DNA of 7,598 nucleotides from Desulfobacteraceae bacterium. GTDB taxonomy: Bacteria; Desulfobacterota; DSM-4660; Desulfatiglandales; Desulfatiglandaceae. The translations under genes and the position numbers were made by a program. How positions within the stretch are numbered: the first letter of the stretch is position 1; every line of letters begins with the position of its first letter. The notes below the pieces were generated by a model. That model saw only the letters and a list, made by a program, of their open reading frames with translations. It had not been told where the DNA came from and made no database searches. Positions 1-5,647 of this stretch are shown in pieces. The DNA is taken from positions 1 to 7,598 of the forward strand of contig DSCZ01000609.1 of the NCBI GenBank assembly GCA_011048855.1, read 5' to 3'.

Positions 1-784
1 ACCCCGAACGGATCAACGAGCCCAACGAGGGCTTTGTAATGGGCATTCCCAGGCCAAGGAATGAAAGCGCCGCTTCGCTCATGATGGCCTCCGCCACCTG
101 GATCGTCGAAATCACCAGAACCGATGTCATCGTGTTCGGCAGGATATGCCTGAACATAATCGGCCAGTGGCTGAGGCCGATGACACGCGCAGCCTCCACG
201 TATTCCTTGCCCTTTTCGCCGAGCACCGAGGCCCGCACGGTCCTGGCGTATATTGGCCAGTGGGAGACCGCGATGATGATGATCAACAGCGGAACCGCAA
301 GCTCTTCGTACCTGCCCACACCGAAGGCGAGTTTGAATATGGCACTGGCAAAAATAGCAACGATCAGGTAGGGAATCGAAAACTGAATGTCCGTGATTCT
401 CATAAGGAAGCCGTCGATTTTTCCCCCGAAATACCCGGAGAAAAGGCCGACCAAAATTCCTATAAATGCCTGGAGGAGAACGGCGCCACAACCGATCAAA
501 AAGGAGACCCTGAGGCCGTAAATCATCGTGCTCAGCAGGCATCGACCCTGGATGTCGGTCCCGAGCAAAAATCTCTTATCTCCTCCTTCCATCCATGAAG
601 GCGGCATTTCGGCATCCATAATGTCGATCGTCGCGCTGTCGTAGGTGTTATAGGGGGCGACCACCGGTGCCGAAAGCGCAATGATGATCAAGAACACCAG
701 GACGAAAAAACTTACGATCGCGATGACGTCGTTTTTGAAGCTGTGCAAAAGATAGGATTCTTTGAATCTGGACCAGGTTCTCAT
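1..784 (-). CDS. DppC/OppC-type ABC transporter permease, 3' end cut by window edge
   Basis: Inner-membrane permease subunit of a peptide/nickel-type (PepT family) ABC importer; it pairs with the DppB-type permease encoded just upstream. I translated it from ATG at 784-782; 261 codons are open to position 1, and relatives of about 280-300 residues suggest only 20-40 are missing. Visible features are a cytoplasmic N-terminus and first membrane helix (about residues 20-43, ending in SAPVVAPY), the family block GTDIQGRCLLS (75-85) leading into IYGLRVSF, further hydrophobic segments near 97-118, 134-152 and 163-176, the EAA loop that docks on the ATPase (EAARVIGLSHWPIMFRHILPN, from 197) and SFLGLG (241-246). 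ATG overlaps the TGA of the upstream permease as ATGA, with a G-rich GGGGGCGA stretch as ribosome binding site, so translation is probably coupled. Oddity: residue 82 is Cys where the family normally has Asp (GRD). Family assignment is firm; substrate is unknown. Confidence 0.93.
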   Translation of the reverse strand, partial: MRTWSRFKESYLLHSFKNDVIAIVSFFVLVFLIIIALSAPVVAPYNTYDSATIDIMDAEMPPSWMEGGDKRFLLGTDIQGRCLLSTMIYGLRVSFLIGCGAVLLQAFIGILVGLFSGYFGGKIDGFLMRITDIQFSIPYLIVAIFASAIFKLAFGVGRYEELAVPLLIIIIAVSHWPIYARTVRASVLGEKGKEYVEAARVIGLSHWPIMFRHILPNTMTSVLVISTIQVAEAIMSEAALSFLGLGMPITKPSLGSLIRSG

Positions 785-1758
785 TTCGCCCCCGTTACTC
801 GCACCATCGGGTTGACTACCCCGTAAATGACGTCAACCACCGTGTTTACAAGGACAAAAATAACCCCCACAAACACGAGATAGGCGACCAGAAGGGAAGT
901 GTCAGATCTTTCAACCGCTTCGAGGAACATGAACCCCATTCCCTGCCATTGGAAAACCGTTTCTGTGAGGATGGTGAAGGCGAACATGATACCCAGTTGA
1001 ACACCGAAAACCGTGATCACCGGAAGCAGGGTATTCTTGAATGCATGAATGAACCAGACCCTCCTGCGATCAAGCCCCTTGGCCCAGGCGAATTTGATGT
1101 ACTCCGTTTCCAGCACTTCCATCATCTCAGCGCGGATCAGACGAATAAAAAGCGGAAGCATTATCGAAGAAAGCGATATCGCGGGGAGAATTAAATGCAG
1201 CAACCCGTCGACCGTCAGGAAGCCGGTATCCCAGAAACCCCATACAGTGACGGTTTCACCACGCCCGAAAGATGGAAGCCAGTTGAGCTCCACGCTGAAT
1301 AGATAAATGAAAGCGATGGCGGTTAGAAAAACCGGGACGGCAACACCGACCGTACTTCCTGCAATTGCGATCCTGGAAATCCAGCTTTTTGGATAGATTG
1401 CCGAATAGATTCCGATGGGTATCGAAACAAAAATCAGAATAATCGAGGTGACGATAACCAGTTCGATTGTTGCAGGTGCCTTGGATAAAATCACATCCAT
1501 CGCGGGTTTTTTGTAGAAAAACGATAATCCCAGGTCCCCCTTGCAGGCCCTGACGACGAAGCGGTAATACTGTTCATAAAAAGGGTCGTTGAGGCCGAGC
1601 TTGTCTCTGATCTCCTCTCTCTCGGCCGGGGTTACCCGTTCCCCCACCAGGTCCCTTACAGGATCCCCGATGTGATGCTGGATCGAAAAGCCCACGAGGC
1701 TTATTACCAGCATCACGAGGATGGATTGAATGATTCTTCTGATTATAAAAGCGAGCAT
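781..1758 (-). CDS. DppB/OppB-type ABC transporter permease
   Basis: First permease subunit of a dipeptide/oligopeptide/nickel-type ABC importer in the inner membrane. The 325 residues are normal for the family. The N-terminus MLAFIIRRIIQS with a helix at about 9-27 is typical. The conserved N-terminal block runs through LGLNDPFYEQYYRF (54-67) and GDLGLSF (74-80). Membrane segments lie near 99-121, 134-154, 188-206, 245-266 and 289-313. The EAA-like loop that contacts the ATPase spans about 217-246 (core KFAWAKGLDRRRVWFIHAF from 222), and the C-terminal signature ETVFQWQGMG starts at 266. I kept ATG 1758 because the start fits family architecture and no in-frame GTG/TTG lies nearby upstream. 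Its Shine-Dalgarno sequence is poor, and a small hairpin (TTTCC/GGAAA) sits just upstream, so initiation may be weak compared with the binding-protein gene. The gap to that gene is 129 bp and contains a strong stem-loop. The 3' end overlaps the DppC-type gene by 4 bp. Confidence 0.95.
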   Translation of the reverse strand: MLAFIIRRIIQSILVMLVISLVGFSIQHHIGDPVRDLVGERVTPAEREEIRDKLGLNDPFYEQYYRFVVRACKGDLGLSFFYKKPAMDVILSKAPATIELVIVTSIILIFVSIPIGIYSAIYPKSWISRIAIAGSTVGVAVPVFLTAIAFIYLFSVELNWLPSFGRGETVTVWGFWDTGFLTVDGLLHLILPAISLSSIMLPLFIRLIRAEMMEVLETEYIKFAWAKGLDRRRVWFIHAFKNTLLPVITVFGVQLGIMFAFTILTETVFQWQGMGFMFLEAVERSDTSLLVAYLVFVGVIFVLVNTVVDVIYGVVNPMVRVTGAK

Positions 1759-1828
1759 CCGTTGACCAGCCAGTTTCCATCCGGAAATGGTCCTTTTCCC
1801 TACTCTCCGCGCAACCCCTAATATTTTC

Positions 1829-1866
1829 GGGGCAGGTCGACTGCCGGAAGAAGTCGTGCCTGCCCC
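1829..1866 (-). other. Intercistronic stem-loop between binding-protein and permease genes
   Basis: GGGGCAGG (1829-1836) is perfectly complementary to CCTGCCCC (1859-1866). An inner stem, CGACT (1838-1842) with AGTCG (1852-1856), closes a loop of about 9 nt. This gives 13 base pairs with a small asymmetric internal loop. It lies 22 bp past the stop codon of the binding-protein gene and before the permease start. In transcript orientation the stem is followed by CGAAAATATTAGG, with no run of U, so it is not a standard intrinsic terminator. By analogy with stem-loops in other binding-protein operons, I infer that it protects the upstream mRNA from 3' exonucleases or partly attenuates transcription. 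Confidence 0.7.
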
Positions 1867-1887
1867 TGTTTAGGTATTCTCACGCAA

Positions 1888-3441
1888 TCATTGAACGACG
1901 AGATCTCCGAGGTATGGGAAATTCATCGTGTTGATGATCGGAGCCACCTCAACTCCTTTTGGGGCTCCGTAGGAGTGGTTCTGCCAGTGGAACGGAACAA
2001 ATGCGGCGTCGTCATACAGGATCTGCTCGATTTCCTGCAGGATCGACTTTCTTTTTTCCAGGTCCGTTTCAACCTGGGCGGCCATCGTCAATTCATCGAT
2101 TTTCGGGTTGCAGTAGTTTCCGCTGTTGTACTGCCCGTAGCCTGTTTCCTGGTTCGGGCACATCATCAGGAATTCCGAGAAATTTCCGGAATCCTCGGTA
2201 TCCGAATGCCACCCCACCATCTGGATATCGGCTGCCTGGGCGTCGAATTCATCCCAGTACTGGGCTTTCGGCATGGTCTTCAGGTTCACCTTGATGTTGA
2301 TCCTCGCAAGCATCGGAACCACGGCTTCGGCGATTTTTTCGTCGTTCACATAGCGGTTGTTCGGGGCGATCATCGTGCACTCGAAGCCTTTTTCCAGCCC
2401 GGCTTCTTTCATCAGCGCCTGGGCTTTTTCAAGATCGAACCGCGGTTTCAGGTTTTCGTTGTGCCCCATGTAACCTGCCGGGCTCTGCTGGGCGGCGACG
2501 GTAGCCGTCCCTTTCATAATTTTCTCGACGATCCCCTCGTTGTTGATCGCGTGCACAATCGCCTGGCGCACCCGCACATCCTTGAACTCGGCGCGCCGCT
2601 TCTGGTTCAATTGAAGCGTGATGATCCTGCCGCCGGAAAAGGTAAAAAGATTGACTTTCGGATCTTTTTCAATTCTCCCGAAATCCTGCGGCGGGACAGG
2701 GGAGATGAAGTCCACATCCCCTGAAAGAAGAGCCGCCACCCGTGTCGCTCCTTCCTTGATGGGGGTCAAAACCATCTTGGATACGTTTCCAGGGCTGTCC
2801 TTGTCCCAATAATCGGCGAAACGGTCAAAAACATATCTGGCGCCCTGTTCCCATTCCACCAATTTGAAGGGGCCGGTGCCGGATTCGTTTTTGAGTGCAA
2901 AAGATGGCCCGATTTTTACGACCGCGTCTTTAGGCTGGCCGGTCTCATCGGTGCCGGAATAGAATTTATGGTCCATCGGAAAGATGTAGGTGGCCATGTT
3001 GATCAAGAGGGCATAGGGTTTTTTGGTTTTGATGTCAACTGTATGGTCGTCTACAATGGTGCAGCTTTCAAACGGCTCGAAAAGCCCTTTGAAATCCTGG
3101 CTTCTGTAAAAACGTTCGAAAGTGAACTTGACGTCCGCAGCAGTAAACGGGTTTCCGCTGTGGAACTTGACTCCTTTTCGAAGATGGAACCGCATGGTCA
3201 AGTCATCGATTCGCTCCCACTTAACGGCCAGGCGGGGTTCGAACGTCATGTCCTGCCTGTAGCGTACGAGCGGGTCGAATACCCAGTGGGAATACTGAAG
3301 CATTCCGCCCGAGAGCTGCACCTGCGGATCCTGTGAAACCGGCCCGGCATCAAGGGCCACCCTCAGGGTCTTGGACTGTGCGATGCAGGTAAAACCCAGC
3401 ACCAGCACCATCGCCGCAAAAAACATAAAGAGCTTTCTCAT
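1888..3441 (-). CDS. Periplasmic substrate-binding protein of a peptide-type ABC importer (SBP_bac_5 family)
   Basis: Captures the ligand in the periplasm and delivers it to the two permeases encoded downstream. The protein has 517 residues, usual for DppA/OppA relatives. It begins with a signal peptide: MRK, a hydrophobic core (about 4-18) and a likely signal peptidase I site AQS-K at 21-24. Cys19 sits in GFTC, a poor lipobox, so a lipoprotein is less likely. The family signature is clear in LAVKWERIDDLTMRFHLRKG (71-90) and PFTAADVKFTFER (98-110). Later landmarks are GTGPFKLVEWEQG (from 188) and QMVGWHSDTED (about 417-427). An in-frame ATG at 3612 would add 57 residues and bury the signal peptide; I rejected it because ATG 3441 follows AAGGAGGG with a 5-nt spacer. 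A promoter at 3656-3684 reads into the gene. Specificity could be peptides, nickel, glutathione or another solute; the sequence does not say. Confidence 0.95.
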   Translation of the reverse strand: MRKLFMFFAAMVLVLGFTCIAQSKTLRVALDAGPVSQDPQVQLSGGMLQYSHWVFDPLVRYRQDMTFEPRLAVKWERIDDLTMRFHLRKGVKFHSGNPFTAADVKFTFERFYRSQDFKGLFEPFESCTIVDDHTVDIKTKKPYALLINMATYIFPMDHKFYSGTDETGQPKDAVVKIGPSFALKNESGTGPFKLVEWEQGARYVFDRFADYWDKDSPGNVSKMVLTPIKEGATRVAALLSGDVDFISPVPPQDFGRIEKDPKVNLFTFSGGRIITLQLNQKRRAEFKDVRVRQAIVHAINNEGIVEKIMKGTATVAAQQSPAGYMGHNENLKPRFDLEKAQALMKEAGLEKGFECTMIAPNNRYVNDEKIAEAVVPMLARINIKVNLKTMPKAQYWDEFDAQAADIQMVGWHSDTEDSGNFSEFLMMCPNQETGYGQYNSGNYCNPKIDELTMAAQVETDLEKRKSILQEIEQILYDDAAFVPFHWQNHSYGAPKGVEVAPIINTMNFPYLGDLVVQ

Positions 3442-3446
3442 AAACG

Positions 3447-3454
3447 CCCTCCTT
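3447..3454 (-). promoter_or_regulatory. Strong ribosome binding site that fixes the binding-protein start
   Basis: The minus strand reads AAGGAGGG five bases before ATG 3441, close to the ideal Shine-Dalgarno sequence. It places the start directly at the signal peptide and argues against the longer reading frame from 3612. Confidence 0.85.
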
Positions 3455-3519
3455 TTGTAGTTGATGATTGATAATGAAAACGCCGTCGCGCGAAAAACCA
3501 CCCAAACACCCCCGTTGTG

Positions 3520-3539
3520 CCCGCTGCCGGAAAAGCGGG
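3520..3539 (-). repeat. GC-rich palindrome in the binding-protein leader
   Basis: CCCGCT (3520-3525) pairs with AGCGGG (3534-3539) across an 8-nt loop, giving a 6-bp GC-rich stem in the untranslated leader. The loop region on the plus strand, CTGCCGGAA followed by AAG and then TGCCT, also occurs in the stem-loop at 1829-1866 beyond the other end of the gene. The two may be degenerate copies of one palindromic repeat. No U-tract follows directly. Confidence 0.45.
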
Positions 3540-3655
3540 TGCCTACGTTTCGAGAAAACCGGCTGAATGAATAAACGAAGCTGGCTTTCAGCCTGTGTTC
3601 CTGGATGATCACAAGCTAAAAATAACTATAGTAATCAATGCGTTGTCCGGCCTGC

Positions 3656-3684
3656 AGCATAGATGCAAGGATTCCGAATGTCAA
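3656..3684 (-). promoter_or_regulatory. Sigma70-type promoter for the binding-protein/permease operon
   Basis: The minus strand carries TTGACA (3684-3679, a perfect -35), a 17-bp spacer and TATGCT (3661-3656, four of six -10 positions). Transcription would start near 3649 and give a leader of about 208 nt before ATG 3441. The promoter lies entirely in the gap after the hydrolase stop, so the transporter can be transcribed independently of the hydrolase. A second -10-like TATAGT lies downstream (3630-3625) but has no matching -35. The leader also has an inverted repeat, 3561-3567 with 3587-3593, described among the findings. Confidence 0.65.
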
Positions 3685-3729
3685 GGAGAAATCGGCGCTG
3701 AAATAAAGAGGTTTCCCAGCACTGACAAA

Positions 3730-4515
3730 TTACCGGTTCAGGAAACCGATAAGCTCCTCATTGAAAGTGTCGGCATGCTCGACGTTTACAAAATGGGCGG
3801 CATCCGGAATCACCCTCAACCGGGAGGAATCGATCCGGCTGCTTATATATTCAGCTGCGGACACGGGGGTTCCTGGATCGAGGGAACCAACGATCACCAG
3901 GGTCGGCAGGGTGATCTCCGCGAGAACATCCCGCAGATCCATGTCCCGTATAGCCTCGCAGCACGCACAGAATCCTTCGGGAGATGTCGCAAGTACCAGG
4001 TCTTTTATCGCTTTGACTCTTTCAGGTATTTGCTCCCTGCCTTTGCCGGTGAACCACCTGTCGATGGTTGCGTCGGCGACGGACTCCATCCCCCTTCTTC
4101 GCACCGCCTCGATGCGCTCGTTCCAGAGGTGGGGCGGGGGCATATAGGCCGAGGTTGAACTGAGGATCAGTGAAAGGAGCCGTTCAGGTCTCCGTGCACC
4201 CAGCAGTTGGCCGATCATTCCTCCCATGGAAAGGCCGCAGAAGTGAACCTTTTCAATTCCAAGCGAATCCAGGAGAGCCGTCGCTTCGTCAGCGAGCATG
4301 TCCATGGTATAGGGACCCGGCGGAACATCAGAACCTCCATGGCCCCGACTGTCGTACCTGAGGACCCTGAAACCCTTTTCTGTCAGCGCCGGCACCTGGG
4401 AATCCCACATCTCGATGTTTGACGCCAGTGAATGCGATAGCATGACCGTTTCTCCAACTTCGGCACCCTCCATTCGATAATTGATGTTTATTCCGTTCAC
4501 TATAGCTTTGCTCAT
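3730..4515 (-). CDS. Alpha/beta hydrolase resembling 3-oxoadipate enol-lactonase (PcaD-like)
   Basis: Probable cytoplasmic serine hydrolase of 261 residues, the usual size of PcaD-type enol-lactonases and related esterases. The catalytic triad is readable: Ser96 in the nucleophile elbow GLSMGG (94-99), Asp213 in VGSLDPG (209-215) and His241 in DAAHFVNVEH (238-247). The segment RVLRYDSRGHGGSD (50-63), the following PPGPYTMD and the cap region with HLWNERIEAV and DRWFTG strongly recall PcaD, which opens beta-ketoadipate enol-lactone in aromatic degradation. There is no N-terminal secretion signal. ATG 4515 is chosen over an in-frame ATG at 4662 because AAAGGAGA stands five bases upstream and MSKAIVNGININYRM is the typical start of the fold. 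No other aromatic-pathway gene is visible, so lactonase activity is not established; another ester, lactone or thioester is possible. It is followed by 288 bp without an obvious terminator, then the transporter genes in the same direction. Confidence 0.9.
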   Translation of the reverse strand: MSKAIVNGININYRMEGAEVGETVMLSHSLASNIEMWDSQVPALTEKGFRVLRYDSRGHGGSDVPPGPYTMDMLADEATALLDSLGIEKVHFCGLSMGGMIGQLLGARRPERLLSLILSSTSAYMPPPHLWNERIEAVRRRGMESVADATIDRWFTGKGREQIPERVKAIKDLVLATSPEGFCACCEAIRDMDLRDVLAEITLPTLVIVGSLDPGTPVSAAEYISSRIDSSRLRVIPDAAHFVNVEHADTFNEELIGFLNR

Positions 4516-4520
4516 GAGCG

Positions 4521-4528
4521 TCTCCTTT
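4521..4528 (-). promoter_or_regulatory. Ribosome binding site that fixes the hydrolase start
   Basis: The minus strand reads AAAGGAGA five bases before ATG 4515. It supports the 261-residue hydrolase and excludes the 49-residue N-terminal extension that an upstream ATG would add. Confidence 0.8.
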
Positions 4529-4571
4529 TCATTGATTCCCGTGGAAGCATGAAATTCATCCGTCCGGCTCC

Positions 4572-4587
4572 ACGATCCTGCGATCGT
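4572..4587. repeat. Perfect 6-bp inverted repeat upstream of the hydrolase
   Basis: ACGATC (4572-4577) and GATCGT (4582-4587) are exact reverse complements separated by CTGC. The dyad lies about 57-72 bp before the hydrolase start, next to a T9 run on the minus strand. It could be a dimeric repressor site or a small leader hairpin; a chance 6-bp dyad cannot be excluded. Confidence 0.4.
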
Positions 4588-4846
4588 CACCCAAAAAAAA
4601 ATTTCTCGAGCTGCACAATAACAGAATTGCAATTGATAGAAAAGTCGGGAGAATTGCCGCATTCACGGCGAACTCCTGGAAGAAGGAAGATAACGCCCAT
4701 TCGGAAATACCGGATGAGCACAAGCCTCGTTTCCATACCCGGTGAACCATCTCCATCCAGTTTGCATGGGGAAGTGGAGTTCACCTTTACGCCTTGCACA
4801 AAGCGAAATCGTGCGCTAATTTAAAGTTGATTGGAGTTGTAAACAG

Positions 4847-4872
4847 CCGTGGCGAGACGCGAAACGCCGCGG
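4847..4872 (+). other. Stem-loop in the presumed leader of the plus-strand operon
   Basis: CCGTGGCG (4847-4854) pairs with CGCCGCGG (4865-4872) over a 10-nt loop: eight pairs, one a G-U wobble that forms only in plus-strand RNA (it is a C-A mismatch in the opposite transcript). This suggests an RNA structure in the plus-strand message, about 16 nt before the Shine-Dalgarno sequence of the first small ORF. An alternative pairing, GCGAG (4852-4856) with CTCGC (4876-4880), would compete with it. No U-tract follows, so it is not a terminator. Confidence 0.45.
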
Positions 4873-4899
4873 AAGCTCGCACAAAGAAAGGAAGCTGGA

Positions 4900-5088
4900 A
4901 TGCTTGAACGAGGAACTCCGGTTTTAATGACAAAAGGATAAAATGGAGTGAGAGGAGAAATTATTCATAGACTGGATTCTCCCCTGGAATTTTATGTGGT
5001 ACGGCTCGAAAACGGGATGCACCCGGTGGTGGGACCTTCTGCATTTACAATTATTGATCATTCGGAAACACCGGAAGACAACCCGTGA
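4900..5088 (+). pseudogene. Small ORF interrupted by an in-frame TAA (possible broken gene)
   Basis: ATG 4900 follows AAGGAAG with a 5-nt spacer and encodes MLERGTPVLMTKG, then meets TAA (4939-4941). The same frame continues without another stop to TGA (5086-5088) and reads like ordinary protein, with stretches such as GEIIHRLDSP (19-28), EFYVVRLENG (30-39) and VVGPSAF (43-49). The alternation of beta-prone stretches with turn residues would fit a small SH3-like barrel of 62 codons, but I do not recognise a family. One base change at the TAA would restore it. Alternatives are a real 46-residue protein starting at GTG 4948, reinitiation after the short peptide, a sequencing error, or chance. 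TAA is not a codon known to be recoded as selenocysteine (UGA) or pyrrolysine (UAG). The acetyltransferase gene begins 31 bp later, so this would be the first member of that operon. Confidence 0.45.
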
Positions 5089-5119
5089 TGGTGGGAAAAA
5101 AATCGGACAAGGCAGCGAG

Positions 5120-5647
5120 ATGAGCGAAAATATCGAAGAAGATAAACACAAACGGTTTTCCATGAAAATCCGCGAGATGGAAATAGACGATCTGGCAGAC
5201 GTATTTCACCTGGGAGAAGAAATTTTCAGTGTTGAAAAAACACCCAATACCTATCGTACATGGGATGAATATGAAGTAATCGAGCTCTATTATGCAGACA
5301 GCGAATTTTGTATTGTTGCCGAGATTGACGAACGAATCGTCGGCTTCGCCCTGGCCACCACGATCACCAAGGCTCGCTCGGCCTGGAAATACGGTCACCT
5401 GATCTGGCTCGGAGTGCATCCGGACTATCAACGCTCCGGGATCGCCGAACGTCTGTTCAAGCGATTTCGCGAGATCATGCTGGCAAACAAGGTGAGAATG
5501 CTTGTGGTGGACACCGATGCCGAAAATCTCCCGGCCCTGAGGTTTTTTCGAAAACTCGGTTTCGGCAGCCCGACCCGCCATATCTACATGACAATGAACC
5601 TGACAGCGCATCGCCAGAACCATAAAAAAACGAACCATGTCGAGTGA
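5120..5647 (+). CDS. GNAT-family N-acetyltransferase
   Basis: Transfers the acetyl group of acetyl-CoA to an amine of an unidentified acceptor in the cytoplasm. The product has 175 residues, typical for single-domain GNATs such as the RimI group. The fold starts at MKIREMEIDDLADVFHLGEE (15-34). A central strand carries ERIVGFALATTI (71-82). Motif A is LIWLGVHPDYQRSGIAERL (94-112), whose QRSGIA (104-109) is the pyrophosphate-binding loop. Motif B is NLPALRFFRKLGF (136-148). ATG 5120 is chosen because AAGG lies 7 nt upstream; ATG 5162, at the very start of the domain, has no ribosome binding site, and ATG 4994 would run through the upstream ORF in another frame. Its TGA overlaps the ATG of the M20 gene (TGATG), which implies coupled translation. 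Pairing with an amide hydrolase suggests an N-acetylated metabolite rather than ribosomal protein acetylation, but that is inference. Confidence 0.9.
   Translation: MSENIEEDKHKRFSMKIREMEIDDLADVFHLGEEIFSVEKTPNTYRTWDEYEVIELYYADSEFCIVAEIDERIVGFALATTITKARSAWKYGHLIWLGVHPDYQRSGIAERLFKRFREIMLANKVRMLVVDTDAENLPALRFFRKLGFGSPTRHIYMTMNLTAHRQNHKKTNHVE

Larger units (their letters stand above)
4516..4899. other. Divergent intergenic region between the two gene blocks
   Basis: This 384-bp stretch separates the minus-strand hydrolase from the start of the plus-strand block. I see no convincing gene in it; short frames on both strands lack family-like composition and ribosome binding sites. It holds a perfect inverted repeat (4572-4587), a run of nine A on the plus strand (about 4593-4601) and a hairpin (4847-4872). 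A weak plus-strand promoter candidate is TTGCAC (4794-4799), a 17-bp spacer and TAATTT (4817-4822), only three of six matches in each box. No clear promoter for the hydrolase was found. Confidence 0.5.

Noticed and set aside
39..598. Two plus-strand frames at the left edge
   Set aside because: Both are antisense shadows of the DppC-type permease, which reads through this whole stretch on the minus strand with membrane helices and the EAA loop.
1891..2724. Long plus-strand frame of 277 codons opposite the binding-protein gene
   Set aside because: It lies entirely antisense to a gene with a clear family signature, has no family-like motifs and is rich in His/Phe/Arg as expected from a mirror of a coding strand.
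3442..3612. 57-residue N-terminal extension of the binding protein
   Set aside because: It would bury the signal peptide, lacks a ribosome binding site and covers the palindromic leader; the strong AAGGAGGG belongs to ATG 3441.
4587..4610. T9 run on the minus strand as an intrinsic terminator
   Set aside because: No GC-rich hairpin directly precedes the T-run, and nothing upstream on that strand needs terminating, since the gene there runs the other way.
4516..4662. 49-residue N-terminal extension of the hydrolase
   Set aside because: The extension includes a run of aromatic and Cys residues from non-coding bases and passes the T9 tract; ATG 4515 has a strong ribosome binding site and begins at the conserved fold.
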